Assembly (NCBI GenBank): GCA_019313735.1
Contig: JAFDAR010000040.1
Span: 1-7,321 of the forward strand
Direction of reading: 5' to 3'
Length of the DNA: 7,321 nt
Source: Deltaproteobacteria bacterium
GTDB taxonomy: Bacteria > Desulfobacterota > Syntrophia > Syntrophales > UBA2210
Part shown: positions 6,226-7,321 of the stretch, one piece after another
Numbering within the stretch: the stretch's first letter is position 1
How the letters are laid out: each line of letters starts with the position of its first letter
The notes under the pieces: model-generated
Told to the model about the DNA's origin: nothing
Databases searched by the model: none
The model's input: only the letters and a program-made list of their open reading frames with translations
Program-made: the position numbers and the translations under genes

Positions 6226-6512
6226 TGGATATATATTCCGTCATAAAAAAACCGCTTGTTACGGAAAAGAGTACGATTGCCAGGGATGAAGAGAATAAAT
6301 ATTTCTTTGAGGTGGATCGAGGGGCAACAAAGATAGACATACGTAATGCCGTTGAAAAAATATTCAAAGTCAAAGTGGTGAATATTCATACTGTAAATGT
6401 AGCTGGTAAAAAAAAGAGGGTAGGGAAAACAGCCGGCAGGAAGCGTAGCTGGAAAAAGGCTGTAATTACCCTCGCTCCCGGCAGTTCTATCGAAGTTTAT
6501 GAGGGAGTATAA
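6225..6512 (+). CDS. rplW: 50S ribosomal protein L23
   Basis: L23 lies at the mouth of the exit tunnel and is the docking site for trigger factor and for the signal recognition particle. Its 95 residues are a normal length. The N-terminal VIKKPLVTEKS (6-16) contains Glu14, aligned with E. coli Glu18, which contacts trigger factor. The hallmark KIDIRNAVEKIFKVKVVNIHTVNV and the basic loop KKKRVGKTAGRKRSWKKA follow. The ATG overlaps the rplD stop by one base (TAATG), a classic arrangement for translational coupling. The nearest Shine-Dalgarno-like run, GAAGGGG at 6205-6211, is 13 nt away, so re-initiation by ribosomes ending rplD probably matters. Confidence 0.97.
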   Translation: MDIYSVIKKPLVTEKSTIARDEENKYFFEVDRGATKIDIRNAVEKIFKVKVVNIHTVNVAGKKKRVGKTAGRKRSWKKAVITLAPGSSIEVYEGV

Positions 6513-6534
6513 AAAGAAGGGGTTTTAGAGAAAC

Positions 6535-7321
6535 ATGGCACTGAAGTCATATAAACCAACATCGCCGGGCAGGAGATCCCAGACAGGATCTACCTTTGAG
6601 GAAATAACGAAAGCGAAGCCTGAGAAGAACCTTGTAAGGTCGCTGAAGAAAACCGGCGGACGTAACAATTTGGGGAGGATGACAAGCAGGCATATCGGCG
6701 GGGGACATAAGAGAAAATTCCGGGTCATAGACTTCAGGCGGGACAAGCTGGATATCCCGGCCAGGGTGGTGGCTATTGAATATGATCCGAATCGTTCCTC
6801 GAGAATAGCTCTTCTCCATTATGTGGATGGGGAAAAAAGATATATACTTGCTCCTCTAGGGCTTGAAGTGGGTGATACCATTATTAGTGGCGAGAAAGAG
6901 GATATAAAGACAGGCAACACGATTCCATTGAGGAATATACCCCTGGGTTCTCTGATTCACAACCTTGAGCTTAAAATGGGTAAGGGCGGACAGCTGATCC
7001 GCAGCGCCGGTTCTTATGGCCAGCTTATGGCAAAAGAGGGGTCCTATGCCCAGGTTCGTCTGCCTTCGGGAGAAGTTCGGAAGATCCTGATGGGATGTAA
7101 AGCGACAATAGGGCAAATCGGCAACATCGATCACGAAAACCTGAGTATCGGAAAAGCGGGTCGGACGAGATGGCTGGGCAGAAGGCCCAAGGTTCGTGGA
7201 GTAGTCATGAATCCCGTTGATCATCCAATGGGTGGTGGTGAGGGCAAGTCGTCCGGAGGCAGGCATCCATGCACGCCGTGGGGAGTGCCCACCAAAGGCT
7301 ACAAGACAAGGAAGAACAGAA
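6535..7321 (+). CDS. rplB: 50S ribosomal protein L2 (3' partial)
   Basis: L2 is one of the most conserved 50S proteins and is needed for subunit joining and peptidyl transferase activity. The window shows 262 codons from ATG (MALKSYKPTSPGRR) with no stop before the edge; about a dozen residues of the basic tail should follow after YKTRKNR. Seen are the N-terminal RNA-binding OB-fold part with RHIGGGHKRKFRVIDF (about 52-67), the SH3-like part with GGQLIRSAGSYGQLMA (about 150-165), and the active-site loop NPVDHPMGGGEG with His230, equal to E. coli His229 without Met. E. coli has His where this protein has Met two residues on, a common variant. The gene starts 22 nt after rplW; GAAGGGG at 6516-6522 is 12 nt upstream of the ATG, a weak spacing. 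Confidence 0.97.
   Translation, partial: MALKSYKPTSPGRRSQTGSTFEEITKAKPEKNLVRSLKKTGGRNNLGRMTSRHIGGGHKRKFRVIDFRRDKLDIPARVVAIEYDPNRSSRIALLHYVDGEKRYILAPLGLEVGDTIISGEKEDIKTGNTIPLRNIPLGSLIHNLELKMGKGGQLIRSAGSYGQLMAKEGSYAQVRLPSGEVRKILMGCKATIGQIGNIDHENLSIGKAGRTRWLGRRPKVRGVVMNPVDHPMGGGEGKSSGGRHPCTPWGVPTKGYKTRKNR

Overview
This window is a stretch of the universal bacterial transcription/translation gene cluster, with every gene on the + strand. In order it holds the 3' half of rpoC, then rpsL, rpsG, tuf, rpsJ, rplC, rplD, rplW and most of rplB. It therefore joins the end of the rpoBC operon, the str operon and the start of the S10 operon into one co-directional block. Both ends are cut: rpoC lacks its N-terminal half, and rplB lacks only its last dozen or so residues. 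No tRNA, rRNA, CRISPR array, insertion sequence or accessory gene is visible.

The organism is a bacterium. The beta' subunit carries the long proteobacterial-type insertion (SI3) inside the trigger loop. The rpoC-str-S10 linkage, the wording of EF-Tu, L3 and L2, mid-range GC, and heavy use of AGG/AGA (Arg) and ATA (Ile) codons suggest a deltaproteobacterium (Desulfobacterota, perhaps near the Syntrophales). This placement rests on recall of protein families and not on a search, so it is moderate at best.

Layout: rpoC (1-2346) is followed by a 66-nt gap that holds a two-tier hairpin without a U-tract, then rpsL (2413-2784), a 14-nt gap and rpsG (2799-3269). A 62-nt gap with a strong Shine-Dalgarno leads straight to tuf (3332-4525); fusA, normally between rpsG and tuf, is absent. 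A 33-nt gap leads to rpsJ (4559-4867). An 84-nt gap, the longest in the window, then carries a perfect 10-bp hairpin followed by six T's, which is a textbook intrinsic terminator or attenuator inside the S10 operon. rplC (4952-5581), rplD (5602-6225), rplW (6225-6512, 1-nt overlap) and rplB (6535 to the edge) follow in close order. No stretch over 300 bases is without a gene.

The products act together: beta' makes RNA, S12, S7 and S10 build the decoding side and head of the 30S subunit, EF-Tu delivers aminoacyl-tRNA, and L3, L4, L23 and L2 are early-assembly and peptidyl-transferase/tunnel proteins of the 50S subunit. S10 is also NusE, a transcription antitermination and coupling factor, so a terminator directly after its gene is the most interesting regulatory feature here. 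The proteins look like ordinary housekeeping genes. I found no convincing new protein system; the points worth a second look are in the intergenic RNA and in the gene order.
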